The notes under the pieces were generated by a model that was not told the origin of the DNA, did not search any database, and worked only from the letters and a program-made list of their open reading frames with translations. This document shows positions 1 through 7,870 of a stretch of DNA of 64,000 bases, piece after piece. The translations under genes were made by a program, and so were the position numbers. This stretch comes from Nocardioides glacieisoli. GTDB taxonomy: Bacteria; Actinomycetota; Actinomycetes; Propionibacteriales; Nocardioidaceae. The stretch lies in contig NZ_SDWS01000001.1 of assembly GCF_004137245.1 (NCBI RefSeq), forward strand, positions 310,001 through 374,000, written 5' to 3'. The first letter of the stretch is position 1. The number at the start of each line of letters is the position of its first letter.

Positions 1-82
1 CTGGCAGGCCGTCAACGAGCTGCTCGTCGACCACTACCGCGACGTCAGCGCACCCGTCGTACGTCCTCGGCGTGCCGGCTGA
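1..82 (+). CDS. C-terminal end of an unidentified protein (partial)
   Basis: Only the last 26 codons lie in the window (frame beginning at base 2, TGA at 80-82). The visible peptide contains WQAVNELLVDHYRDV followed by an Arg-rich tail. No family can be assigned from this. Nearly all codons end in G or C, as in the neighbouring genes, which supports a real gene end. It converges on the LOG-family gene, whose stop codon begins four bases downstream. Confidence 0.5.
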   Translation, partial: WQAVNELLVDHYRDVSAPVVRPRRAG

Positions 83-86
83 CGCC

Positions 87-1157
87 TCACCCCGCCACGA
101 CGGCGACGGCCTCCTCGACGCTGTCGACGAGGTGCACGTGCTCCTCCATGGCCCGCCCGCGGGCCAGTGCCTGCAGCAGCGGCCAGACCGGCAGCTCCTC
201 GGTCCAGTGCGCGCGACCGACGAGCACCATCGGGGCGACCGACGACTCGTCGGCGTAGTAGTTCTCGCAGGCGTCCTGGAAGACCTCCTGCACGGTGCCG
301 CCGGCACCGGACAGGAAGACGATCCCGGCGTTGCAGATCTCCAGCAGCAGCGCCTCGCGCGGCGCGTTGCTGAAGTACTTCGCGATGGACGTCGCGAACG
401 GGTTGGGCGGCTCGTGGCCGTAGTGCCAGGTCGGGATGCCCAGCGACTCCCGGCCGTCCGGGGTGGCGTCGACCGCCTCGAACGCGGCGTCGGCCCAGGC
501 GCCGATGCTCGGCCGGAAGGACGGCACCCGGGCGACCGTCGCGAGCGCACCCGCCAGGTCGCCCGGCACGAAGGCGCCGAGGTTGGCGGCCTCCATCGCT
601 CCTGGCCCGCCGCCGGTGGCGACCGTGTGGTGCGCGCCGAGCTCGTGACCCAGCCGCGCCGCCTCGGCGTAGGTCGGGGTCCCGCGCTCGACCGCGTGCC
701 CGCCCATCACGCCGACGATGTCGCGGTCGCGGACCCAGCCGGCCATCGCCGCGTCGACCTGGTGGTCGTGCAGCGCCCGCGCGAGCGTGTCGTCGGGGGT
801 CGCCGGGCTGCGCGACCAGGCGTACGCACGCGCGTCGAGGGAGTCCTCGTAGCGAGGGGTGTCGAAGAGCTCGCGCGGCGTGTAGAGCGTGGTGCGGTAG
901 GGGTCGACCGGGATGCCGGGGATGTCGTGCAGCACGATGCCGCCCGCGCGGCGTACGGCGTCGTCGTCCCCGTCGGCGAACTCGCAGCCGAGGAAGAGCG
1001 ACTGAGCCAGCGACCGTTCGAGCAGCACCGGACCGCGCTCGGTGAGGTCGAGGCCGACGACCCGCCAGCCGGTGAGCGAGCGGCTCCCGGCGGCGAGGCG
1101 GCGGTCGAGGTCGGCGAGGGTGGTGACGTCGAGGACGCGTCCGCGGCTGTGCTTCAC
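87..1157 (-). CDS. LOG-family Rossmann protein (nucleotide 5'-monophosphate nucleosidase-like)
   Basis: 356 residues. The C-terminal half has the LOG / lysine-decarboxylase-like signature: a Gly-rich GGGPGAMEAAN segment and, about 100 residues later, SGAGGTVQE, matching the family pattern PGGxGTxxE that forms the phosphoribosyl and catalytic site. Family members cleave nucleoside 5'-monophosphates to base and ribose 5-phosphate; some make free cytokinins. The protein is longer than the roughly 190-residue plant-type LOGs because of an N-terminal extension of about 130 residues with no motif I recognise, so the substrate may differ. GTG start, chosen because TAGGTT lies six bases upstream, as expected for a leaderless transcript. 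No signal peptide; probably cytoplasmic. The family is clear, the substrate is not. Confidence 0.82.
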   Translation of the reverse strand: MKHSRGRVLDVTTLADLDRRLAAGSRSLTGWRVVGLDLTERGPVLLERSLAQSLFLGCEFADGDDDAVRRAGGIVLHDIPGIPVDPYRTTLYTPRELFDTPRYEDSLDARAYAWSRSPATPDDTLARALHDHQVDAAMAGWVRDRDIVGVMGGHAVERGTPTYAEAARLGHELGAHHTVATGGGPGAMEAANLGAFVPGDLAGALATVARVPSFRPSIGAWADAAFEAVDATPDGRESLGIPTWHYGHEPPNPFATSIAKYFSNAPREALLLEICNAGIVFLSGAGGTVQEVFQDACENYYADESSVAPMVLVGRAHWTEELPVWPLLQALARGRAMEEHVHLVDSVEEAVAVVAG

Positions 1158-1163
1158 GCCCCC

Positions 1164-1169
1164 AACCTA
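1164..1169 (-). promoter_or_regulatory. -10 element of LOG-family gene
   Basis: TAGGTT on the minus strand, six bases before the GTG start at 1157. There is no room for a ribosome binding site, so the transcript is probably leaderless. Confidence 0.55.
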
Positions 1170-1272
1170 GATCTCGGTACGGTCCACGCGCGGCTTCGTG
1201 CCTCAGTCGCGGGACCACTCGATCTGGCCGGGCCCACACGCCGACCTCGTGCCTCGGTCGCCGCTGCCCGGC

Positions 1273-2244
1273 TCAGAACGCGTGCGCCATCAGCTCCCCG
1301 AACAGCTCGTGCTCGTCGACCTGGAGCCCGCGCGAGCGGAACCAGGCGCACATGTTGGCGCAGTCGCGCAGCAGGAAGTCCATGCCGCGCGGGTTGCCGA
1401 CGAGGTCCACCACCTGCGGCAGGTCGATGATGACGAGCCGGTCGCCTGCGGCGAGGGTGTTGTAGGGCGACAGGTCGCCGTGCACGATCCCCGCCTGCAC
1501 CATCGTGCCGAGGGCGTCGCGGAGCTGCTCGTAGTAGCCCTCGACTACGGCCGGGTCTGGCCGCACCTGCGCGACGCGCGGGGCGGTGTCGACCTCCCCG
1601 TCGACGGTGACGGTGATCCACTCCATCATCAGCTCGGTCTCGTCGATCTGGACCGGGTAGGGGACGGGCAGGCCGAGCTCCCAGCAGCGACGGAGCGCGT
1701 TCCACTCCGAGATCGCCCACTCGCCGGCGGCGACCTGCTTGCCCCAGGTGGACTTCCGCGTGAGGGCACGCTCGTCGCGCGAGCGCTTCATCGAGCGGCC
1801 CTCGGTGTAGGCCGCGGCGCGGTGGAAGGTGCGGTGGTCGGTGTCCCGGTAGCGCTTGGCCGCCATGATGACGGCGCTCCCGGGGGTGTGCGGGTCCTCG
1901 CGCTCGACGAGGAAGACGTCCGCCTCCTTGCCGGTCTTGAGGACGCCGAGCTCGGTGTCGACGGCGCCGCTGGACACCACCACCCAGTCGGGGCGTGGCT
2001 CGGGGCCCCGCATCAGGGCCTCCAGGTCCTCCCAGCGGGACCAGCGTTGACCCGGGCCGAGCTCGTCGGCGTAGGTGTCGAAGTCGAAGACGAACGACTC
2101 GTCGATGCCCTCGAGGGGCGAACGGTCGTCAGGACGGAGGAAGTCCTCCGGGAACTGCGGGTGCGTGAAGTGCGACAACGTGGGTGCTCCGTGTGTGCGA
2201 AAGGTGGTCGGCGGACAGGCCGGGGACAGTGATGGACATGTCAC
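1273..2244 (-). CDS. RIO-type serine/threonine protein kinase
   Basis: 323 residues from the furthest start. The atypical-kinase landmarks of the RIO family are present in order: the nucleotide loop LKTGKEADVFLVER, a lysine in AAKRYRD, the catalytic loop HGDLSPYNTL with its Asp and Asn, and metal-binding IIDLPQVVD in place of DFG. RIO kinases are ATPase/kinases best known from ribosome maturation in archaea and eukaryotes; bacterial members are poorly characterised. Start uncertain: the GTG at 2244 has a Shine-Dalgarno only two bases away, whereas a TTG at 2178 has GGAG at eight bases spacing and removes a low-complexity, unlikely N-terminus. A second, out-of-frame ATG at 2240 is better placed for the first Shine-Dalgarno. 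Confidence 0.85.
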   Translation of the reverse strand: MTCPSLSPACPPTTFRTHGAPTLSHFTHPQFPEDFLRPDDRSPLEGIDESFVFDFDTYADELGPGQRWSRWEDLEALMRGPEPRPDWVVVSSGAVDTELGVLKTGKEADVFLVEREDPHTPGSAVIMAAKRYRDTDHRTFHRAAAYTEGRSMKRSRDERALTRKSTWGKQVAAGEWAISEWNALRRCWELGLPVPYPVQIDETELMMEWITVTVDGEVDTAPRVAQVRPDPAVVEGYYEQLRDALGTMVQAGIVHGDLSPYNTLAAGDRLVIIDLPQVVDLVGNPRGMDFLLRDCANMCAWFRSRGLQVDEHELFGELMAHAF

Positions 2245-2341
2245 GGCTCCTTTCGGTCACGGGCAGCGCGGATCGACGCCCGGAGTTCGACACCAGTGTG
2301 GCGCACCGGCGGAGTCCTGCGCACCCGAATTAGGCGTCGGC

Positions 2342-2347
2342 TAGGTT
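2342..2347 (+). promoter_or_regulatory. -10 element of M1 aminopeptidase gene
   Basis: TAGGTT six bases before the GTG at 2354. No Shine-Dalgarno is visible for this start. Confidence 0.55.
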
Positions 2348-2353
2348 CGGGCG

Positions 2354-3793
2354 GTGACCACACGACCCCTGTCCCGCCCCCTGCTGGCGGCTGCGACCTG
2401 CGCGGTCATGGCCGTCGGTCTCACCAGCGCGACGGCGACGGCCGAAGGCCCCCTCGCCGCACCCGTCGACGGTGCCGCGGGGATCGGCGATCCCTACTGG
2501 CCGCTCGACGGCAACGGCGGGATCGACGTGACGTCGTACGAGATCCGCAACAGCTATGCGTTCGGCAAGGGACGGCTCGCCGGGCGGACCCGCGTCGAGC
2601 TCACCGCGACGAGCGACCTGCGGAGCTTCTCCCTCGACTTCCTGCTCGACGTCTCGAAGGTGACCGTCGACGGCGCTGCCGCCGGCTTCGAGAAGACCGA
2701 CGACGGGCACGAGCTGCGGATCACCCCCGCCGAGCCGCTGATCGCCGGCACCGACCACGCGGTGGTGGTGTCGTACGTCGACCGCCCGGCGACGCACTCC
2801 TACGCGGGCGAGATGAACTGGCTGGCGTCCCGCCGCGAGGTCGTCACCATGAACGAGCCGCACATGGCGCCGTGGTGGTTCCCGAGCAACGACCACCCGC
2901 AGGACAAGGCGATCGTCGACGTGAAGATCCGCGTGCCCAACGGCCGCGAGGTGATCTCCAACGGCGAGCTGAAGGGCCGCAGGGTCGGCAGGAAGTCGAC
3001 CACCTGGCACTGGCGCGCCGACGAGCCGATGGTGCCCTACCTCGCCTTCTTCGCGGCCGGCGACTTCACCATCGCCCAGGGCGTCCACCAGGGGCTGCCG
3101 TGGCTCGTCGCCGTCTCCCAGGGGCTCAGTGCTGCCGACGAGGCGGCCAGCATGCGGCTGATGAGGAAGACCCCGAAGGTCGTGGCGGGCCTCGAGAAGG
3201 ACCTGGGCGACTACCCGTTCTCGGTCGTGGGCGGCCTGACCACCTCGCTCGGCGTCGGCTTCGCGCTGGAGAACCAGACCCGCCCGACCTATCCCGCGGT
3301 CGGCTCCAGCTACACCAGCCTCGTGGTCCACGAGATCGCCCACCAGTGGTTCGGCGACGACGTGGCCGTCCAGCAGTGGCGCGACATCTGGCTCAACGAG
3401 GGCTTCGCGACCTTCATGGAGTGGCGCTGGTCCGAGCAGCACGGCGGCCGCTCCGGCGCGCAGATCCTGGACGACTACTACGACAACGTCGAGGCAGGGT
3501 CGGACTTCTGGCAGGTCGTCGTCGCCGACCCCGGCGCCGCGAAGGTCTTCGACGACGCGATCTACGGCCGCGGCGCGATGACGCTGCAGGCGTTGCGCAA
3601 CCGGGTCGGCAACCGGGACTTCTGGCGGATCCTCCGCTCGTGGCTCCGCGAGCAGGACGGTGGCAACGGCGCGACCGAGGAGTTCGAGGCGCTCGCGACC
3701 CGGATCAGCGGCGAGGACCTCACCGGCTTCTTCGCGGCCTGGCTGCGCACTGCGTCGAAGCCGGCCGCCACCGCCGACAACGGGCTCGCCTGA
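2354..3793 (+). CDS. Secreted M1-family zinc metallopeptidase (aminopeptidase N-like)
   Basis: 479 residues. A signal peptide is evident: Arg-containing N-terminus, hydrophobic run to about residue 28, then an Ala-rich cleavage region, so the enzyme is probably exported. The gluzincin zinc site is intact: HEIAHQWFGD with His326, Glu327 and His330, and the third ligand Glu349 in WLNEGF. The usual GAMEN exopeptidase motif is represented by GFALENQ. At this length it has the N-terminal beta domain and the catalytic domain but lacks the long C-terminal helical domain of full-size (about 850-residue) aminopeptidase N, a compact form common in actinobacteria. The next ORF begins four bases after the stop and may be co-transcribed. 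Confidence 0.9.
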   Translation: MTTRPLSRPLLAAATCAVMAVGLTSATATAEGPLAAPVDGAAGIGDPYWPLDGNGGIDVTSYEIRNSYAFGKGRLAGRTRVELTATSDLRSFSLDFLLDVSKVTVDGAAAGFEKTDDGHELRITPAEPLIAGTDHAVVVSYVDRPATHSYAGEMNWLASRREVVTMNEPHMAPWWFPSNDHPQDKAIVDVKIRVPNGREVISNGELKGRRVGRKSTTWHWRADEPMVPYLAFFAAGDFTIAQGVHQGLPWLVAVSQGLSAADEAASMRLMRKTPKVVAGLEKDLGDYPFSVVGGLTTSLGVGFALENQTRPTYPAVGSSYTSLVVHEIAHQWFGDDVAVQQWRDIWLNEGFATFMEWRWSEQHGGRSGAQILDDYYDNVEAGSDFWQVVVADPGAAKVFDDAIYGRGAMTLQALRNRVGNRDFWRILRSWLREQDGGNGATEEFEALATRISGEDLTGFFAAWLRTASKPAATADNGLA

Positions 3794-3797
3794 AGTC

Positions 3798-4376
3798 GTG
3801 CCACCGGTGAACTGGTTCCGGCCGCCTGCTGACGGCGACTCCGGCACGCTCAACGTCTGCTACGAGGCGCTCGACATCCACGTCGTGCGCGGTCGGGCCG
3901 ACGACGTCGCGCTCACCGTCGAGGGCGAGGAGCGCAGCTTCGCGAGGCTCCTCACCGAGGTCGCCGCGTGCGCCGGGGTGCTGCGCGCCTTCGGCGTCGG
4001 GCTCGGAGACCGCGTGGTCGTCGCCGAGCTGTCGCCGGAGAACCGCGTGGTGGTCCCGCTCGCGGTGGCCCGGGTCGGTGCGGTGGCGGCGTACGACAAC
4101 ACGGCAGGCGCGGCGGGCAAGGTGCGCGTCGACGTCTCCGGCTTCGGGGTCGACGCCGACGAGGTCCCCTGGGACGTCGCGATGCGGGCCGGGCGCACCG
4201 ACCCTGCGGGCTGCGCCGACGTGCCGGGCGACGGGGTCATGGCCACCCACGGCGACGACGTCCTCACTGTGCTCCAGGCGGTCGGCGCGTCGGACGACCA
4301 CCGGGCCGCCGCGCCGGCCGGGGCCACGCTCGTCGAGGTCGGTGGCGTGAGGTTCTGGTCGTTCGGCACGGCGTGA
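3798..4376 (+). CDS. Truncated acetyl-CoA synthetase-like (AMP-binding N-terminal) protein
   Basis: 192 residues from GTG 3798; GTG 3807 is an alternative. Residues 4-110 look like the start of an acyl-CoA synthetase: WF, then TLNVCYEALDIHV, then LRAFGVGLGDRVVV, matching the acetyl/propionyl-CoA synthetase pattern WF...LNxxYNxLDRHV...GVxKGDxV. The protein ends before the phosphate-binding loop (TSGSTGxPK) and the adenylate motifs, so it cannot carry out adenylation as known. The last 80 residues resemble no family I recognise. The reading frame is open with normal codon use, so it looks maintained rather than freshly decayed. It follows the M1 peptidase stop by four bases. Confidence 0.65.
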   Translation: MPPVNWFRPPADGDSGTLNVCYEALDIHVVRGRADDVALTVEGEERSFARLLTEVAACAGVLRAFGVGLGDRVVVAELSPENRVVVPLAVARVGAVAAYDNTAGAAGKVRVDVSGFGVDADEVPWDVAMRAGRTDPAGCADVPGDGVMATHGDDVLTVLQAVGASDDHRAAAPAGATLVEVGGVRFWSFGTA

Positions 4377-4398
4377 GCCGACCGCGGGTCGGCGTCGG

Positions 4399-5649
4399 TC
4401 AGCGCTGCTTGCGCAGCCACTTTGCGAGGTCGTCGTACTCCCCGGAGGCGTTCGCGTAGAGCGCGACGTTGCGCGCGGTCTCCAGCCACGGCCCGATCGA
4501 CGGCCTGATCTCGGCCAGCGCCCGGTCGAAGTCGCGCATGCCGATCATCCGCACCGTCCCGGAGCCGACGGAGTCCATCAGCGCGTTCTCCGACGCCGAC
4601 TCGCAGAGGTGCGCGAGGTCGGCGCCGCTGAACCCGTCGGTCGCCTTGGCGAGCCTGCGGGTGTCGATGCGCTCGACGGGGCGCTCGCGCAGGTGCGTGC
4701 GCAGGATCGCCTCGCGGGCGTCGAGGTCGGGCGGCAGGACGAGCAGCGTGCGGTCCAGGCGACCCGGCCGGCGCAGCGCGGGGTCGACGTCCCACGGGTG
4801 GTTGGTGGCGGCGAGGACGAACACGCCCTCGTTGTCCGACCCGACGCCGTCGAGCTCGGTGAGCAGCTGGTTGACGGTGGTGCGCATGCCGCTGTTGCGG
4901 GTGAGGGACCGCTTCTGCCCGATCGCGTCGAGCTCGTCGAGGAAGAGCACGCACGGCGCGGAGCTGCGGGCGACCTCGAACAGCTCCTTGACGTTGCGCT
5001 CGCTCTGGCCGATGTACATGTCGAGCACGTCGGCGAGCGAGACGTGGAGGAAGGCGGCGCCGAGCTCGCCCGCCACCGCCTTGGCGAGGAAGGTCTTGCC
5101 GCAGCCCGGGGGGCCGTAGAGGAGCAGGCCGCCGCGCAGCGACTTGCCGTAGAGCGCCCGGAGCTCGGGGTTGCGCAGGGGAGCCAGGAAGCTCGCGTCG
5201 AGACGCTTCTTGACATCGGCCAGGCCGCCCACGTCGGCGAGGCGCACGCCGGCGCTCTCGACGTCGTACGCCGCCGGGCCGGGCTCCTCGGTCGACCCGT
5301 CGACGAACATCGGGCCGACCGAGTCACCGAGCTCGGACTCCGCGGCGTGCCAGTCGAAGGTCGTGGGTGCTTCCGACGGGTCGCCCGACGATGCGGCGTC
5401 GTCCGGCTGGGCGTCGGCAGCCGGGGCGTCGGCAGCCGGGGCGTCGGGGGCGGACCCCATCGCCCGGCCCATCAGCGCCAGCGCCTCGGCGGACCCGGGA
5501 TCGCTCGCGAGCACGGTCGCGACGTGCGCCACCGCCTCCGGGCCGCGGCCGGCATCGACGAGGAGGCCCGCGAGGTGCAGCCGCAGGGGGAGGTCGTCGG
5601 GAGCGGCTCGCACGGCGGCGGCCAGGCTGTCGATCAGGCGCTCGTCCAC
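4399..5649 (-). CDS. AAA-family ATPase with N-terminal helical-repeat region
   Basis: 416 residues. Residues 1-65 form a TPR-like helical region. An Ala/Asp/Pro-rich linker of about 60 residues follows, then one AAA domain: Walker A LLYGPPGCGKT, pore-loop-like DMYIGQSE, Walker B VLFLDELDA, an Asn sensor in LAATNHPWDVD, arginine fingers in LRRPGRLDRT, and an AAA lid (FSGADLAHLC). This arrangement is that of CDC48/Vps4/FtsH-type AAA domains; with no protease domain it is probably an unfoldase or remodelling ATPase. It lies 20 bases downstream of the TPR membrane-protein gene on the same strand, and may act with it. The GTG start has its own TAGGGT box six bases upstream. Confidence 0.85.
   Translation of the reverse strand: MDERLIDSLAAAVRAAPDDLPLRLHLAGLLVDAGRGPEAVAHVATVLASDPGSAEALALMGRAMGSAPDAPAADAPAADAQPDDAASSGDPSEAPTTFDWHAAESELGDSVGPMFVDGSTEEPGPAAYDVESAGVRLADVGGLADVKKRLDASFLAPLRNPELRALYGKSLRGGLLLYGPPGCGKTFLAKAVAGELGAAFLHVSLADVLDMYIGQSERNVKELFEVARSSAPCVLFLDELDAIGQKRSLTRNSGMRTTVNQLLTELDGVGSDNEGVFVLAATNHPWDVDPALRRPGRLDRTLLVLPPDLDAREAILRTHLRERPVERIDTRRLAKATDGFSGADLAHLCESASENALMDSVGSGTVRMIGMRDFDRALAEIRPSIGPWLETARNVALYANASGEYDDLAKWLRKQR
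5411..5447. repeat. 15-bp tandem repeat (2.5 copies)
   Basis: GCGTCGGCAGCCGGG occurs twice in direct tandem (5411-5425, 5426-5440), followed by a half copy. It encodes the repeated APAAD linker of the AAA ATPase. Its length is a multiple of three, so copy-number change would keep the frame. Confidence 0.85.
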
Positions 5650-5655
5650 GCGGAC

Positions 5656-5661
5656 ACCCTA
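5656..5661 (-). promoter_or_regulatory. -10 element of AAA ATPase gene
   Basis: TAGGGT on the minus strand, six bases before the GTG at 5649. It could give a separate transcript in addition to read-through from the TPR gene. Confidence 0.5.
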
Positions 5662-5669
5662 GGCGGACG

Positions 5670-6734
5670 TCACTTCCCGCGGACGAGGTTCACGCCGGCC
5701 ATCACGATCCAGCCGACGATGCAGATCAGTCCGAGCGTGCGGAGGATCGCGACCAGCACGATCCCGGCACCCGCCGCCACCTCGTAGGGGGCGTACGCCA
5801 TCAGCAGCACCGCGGCGGACAGCAGCGCGAGCAGGCCGATGAGGTACTTCGCTCGCCAATCCACGCGCCCGAACAGGCCGCGTCCCCAGCGACCGACCCC
5901 GCGCGGCAGCTCGCGGACCACGCCGCGCACGACGAGGGCCAGCACCGCGGCGTACGCCGTCCCGGCCAGGGCACGCGACCACCAGGGTGCCTCGTTGACG
6001 AGCAGGGCACCCATGACGATCGCCACTACGAGCAACGACCACATCACCCGCCGGCCGAGGACCACGAGGACGAGGTCGAGGTGGTCACGGGTGCGCTTCT
6101 CCTGCGGGTCCGCGCCGACCGCTGATCGCAACCGGCGGGCGGCACGGCCGAGCTTGCCGCTCTCGAGGTCGGACGCCGCGAGGTTGGTCTGCGCGAGGGT
6201 GTGGTGCGGGTCGATGGCGAGCGCGTTGCGGAATGCCTGCTCCGCCGCCGGTGCGTCGCCGAGGCGGTCCAGGCAGACGCCGACGAGGTTGTGGGTCGAT
6301 GCGCTGTGCGGTGCGAGCTCCACTGCCTTGAGGGCCGACCCGTACGCGCGGTAGACCTCCGGCCGGCGACCGATCAGTCGGGCCCGCGCGAGCTGGTAGT
6401 GCGACAGGTAGTCGTGGGGCTCGAGAGCGAGCGCGCGCTCCGCGGCCCGGACCGCCGGGGCCGGGTCGTCGCCGGCGCAGAGGATGTCGACCAGGACGTG
6501 GTAGCTGCCCCCGCGCTCCGGGTCGAGCGCCACCGCACTCCGGGCGGCCGCCTCCGCCTCGTCGTCGCGGTCCTGCGCGTGCAGGGCGCGGGCCAGTCCG
6601 AGCAGCCCGTCGATGGACTCGGGCTGCGTCGCCACGACGTCGCGGAAGCGCTGCTCCGCCTCGGCGTACCTCCGCAGGTCGAGCAGCTGCTCCGCGTGCG
6701 CGATCGCGCGCCAGTCCCCGTCCACGTCGCCCAT
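5670..6734 (-). CDS. TPR-repeat protein with C-terminal membrane region
   Basis: 354 residues. Residues about 8-235 are consecutive tetratricopeptide-type helical pairs, with conserved Ala, Gly and Pro spacing such as AEQAFRNALAIDPHHTLA and AEAAARSAVALDPERGGS. The last 115 residues contain four hydrophobic segments, suggesting a cytoplasmic TPR scaffold anchored in the membrane. The AAA ATPase encoded 20 bases downstream is the obvious partner. Start: ATG 6734 is the longest choice, but it has no Shine-Dalgarno. GTG 6725 lies seven bases after CAGGAT and would fit leaderless translation. Only 17 bases separate it from the divergent dxr gene. Function is unknown. Confidence 0.8.
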   Translation of the reverse strand: MGDVDGDWRAIAHAEQLLDLRRYAEAEQRFRDVVATQPESIDGLLGLARALHAQDRDDEAEAAARSAVALDPERGGSYHVLVDILCAGDDPAPAVRAAERALALEPHDYLSHYQLARARLIGRRPEVYRAYGSALKAVELAPHSASTHNLVGVCLDRLGDAPAAEQAFRNALAIDPHHTLAQTNLAASDLESGKLGRAARRLRSAVGADPQEKRTRDHLDLVLVVLGRRVMWSLLVVAIVMGALLVNEAPWWSRALAGTAYAAVLALVVRGVVRELPRGVGRWGRGLFGRVDWRAKYLIGLLALLSAAVLLMAYAPYEVAAGAGIVLVAILRTLGLICIVGWIVMAGVNLVRGK

Positions 6735-6745
6735 CCTGACAAACT
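6733..6745. promoter_or_regulatory. Back-to-back -10 elements for TPR gene and dxr
   Basis: Minus strand CAGGAT (6738-6733) is seven bases before GTG 6725. Plus strand CAAACT (6740-6745) is six bases before the dxr GTG. The two boxes are adjacent, so each promoter's -35 region would lie over the other gene's start. Confidence 0.4.
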
Positions 6746-6751
6746 GGGCCG

Positions 6752-7870
6752 GTGACCGCCCGCGACATCGTGATCCTCGGCTCGACCGGCTCCATCGGCA
6801 CGCAGGCGCTCGACCTCGTCCGCGCCAACCCCGACCGGTTCCGCGTGGTCGGCCTCACCGCCGGCGGGTCGAACCCCGAGCTGTTCGAGGCGCAGGTCGC
6901 CGAGTTCGCCCCCGCCTTCTCCGGGCTGGGGGAGGAGGCCTCGACCGAGGCTGCCGGCCGCGAGTGCGACGTCGTGCTCAACGGCATCACCGGCGCCGTC
7001 GGGCTGCGTCCCACGCTGGCCGCCCTCGACGCCGGTACGACGCTGGCGCTGGCCAACAAGGAGTCGCTCATCATGGGCGGATCCCTGGTCACCGAACGCG
7101 CCAAGCCCGGCCAGATCGTGCCGGTCGACTCCGAGCACTCGGCGCTCGCCCAGTGCCTGCGCGCCGGCTCGCCCGGTGACGTACGCCGTCTCGTGCTGAC
7201 CGCGTCGGGCGGTCCGTTCCGTGGGCGCACCCGCGACGACCTCGCCGACGTCACCCTCGACGAGGCGCTCCAGCACCCGACGTGGTCGATGGGGCCGGTC
7301 ATCACGATCAACTCCGCCACGCTGGTCAACAAGGGCCTCGAGGTCATCGAGGCGCACCTGCTCTTCGGCATCCCGTTCGACCGGATCGACGTCGTCGTGC
7401 ACCCCACCAGCGACGTCCACTCGATGGTCGAGTTCGTCGACGGCTCGACGATCCTGCAGGCCAGCCCGCCGACGATGATGATCCCGATCGCGCTCGGCCT
7501 CGCGTGGCCCGACCGGGTTCCCGACGCCGCCCCCGCCTTCGACTGGAGCACGCCCAGCACGTGGGAGTTCTTCCCGCTCGACGACGAGGCGTTCCCCGCC
7601 GTGTCGCTCGCCCGCACCGCCGGCGAGCTGGGAGGCACCGCGCCCGCTGTCTACAACGCCGCCAACGAGGCGTGCGTCGAGGCGTTCCGCACCGGCCGCA
7701 TCCGCTTCGTCGACATCATCTCGACGGTTGCCGACGTGCTCGCCGCCCACGACGTACCATCGGGGGAGCACCTCACCGTGGACGACGTCCTCGCCGCCGA
7801 TGCCTGGGCGCGCGCGGAGGCATCAGCCCTGATCGCGCCGAAGCAAGCACAGAAGGACACGCCTGCATGA
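6752..7870 (+). CDS. dxr: 1-deoxy-D-xylulose-5-phosphate reductoisomerase
   Basis: 372 residues, normal length. It starts with the NADPH-binding [16 protein letters not shown]. It has NKESLIMGG, the metal/substrate region [13 protein letters not shown], the loop [10 protein letters not shown], and the MNxxTLxNKGLE-type motif (here [13 protein letters not shown]). It catalyses the first committed step of the MEP isoprenoid pathway, DXP to MEP. ispG of the same pathway is two genes downstream. The stop overlaps the start of the site-2 protease gene by ATGA, so the two are translationally coupled. GTG start. Confidence 0.97.
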   Translation: MTARDIVILGSTGSIGTQALDLVRANPDRFRVVGLTAGGSNPELFEAQVAEFAPAFSGLGEEASTEAAGRECDVVLNGITGAVGLRPTLAALDAGTTLALANKESLIMGGSLVTERAKPGQIVPVDSEHSALAQCLRAGSPGDVRRLVLTASGGPFRGRTRDDLADVTLDEALQHPTWSMGPVITINSATLVNKGLEVIEAHLLFGIPFDRIDVVVHPTSDVHSMVEFVDGSTILQASPPTMMIPIALGLAWPDRVPDAAPAFDWSTPSTWEFFPLDDEAFPAVSLARTAGELGGTAPAVYNAANEACVEAFRTGRIRFVDIISTVADVLAAHDVPSGEHLTVDDVLAADAWARAEASALIAPKQAQKDTPA

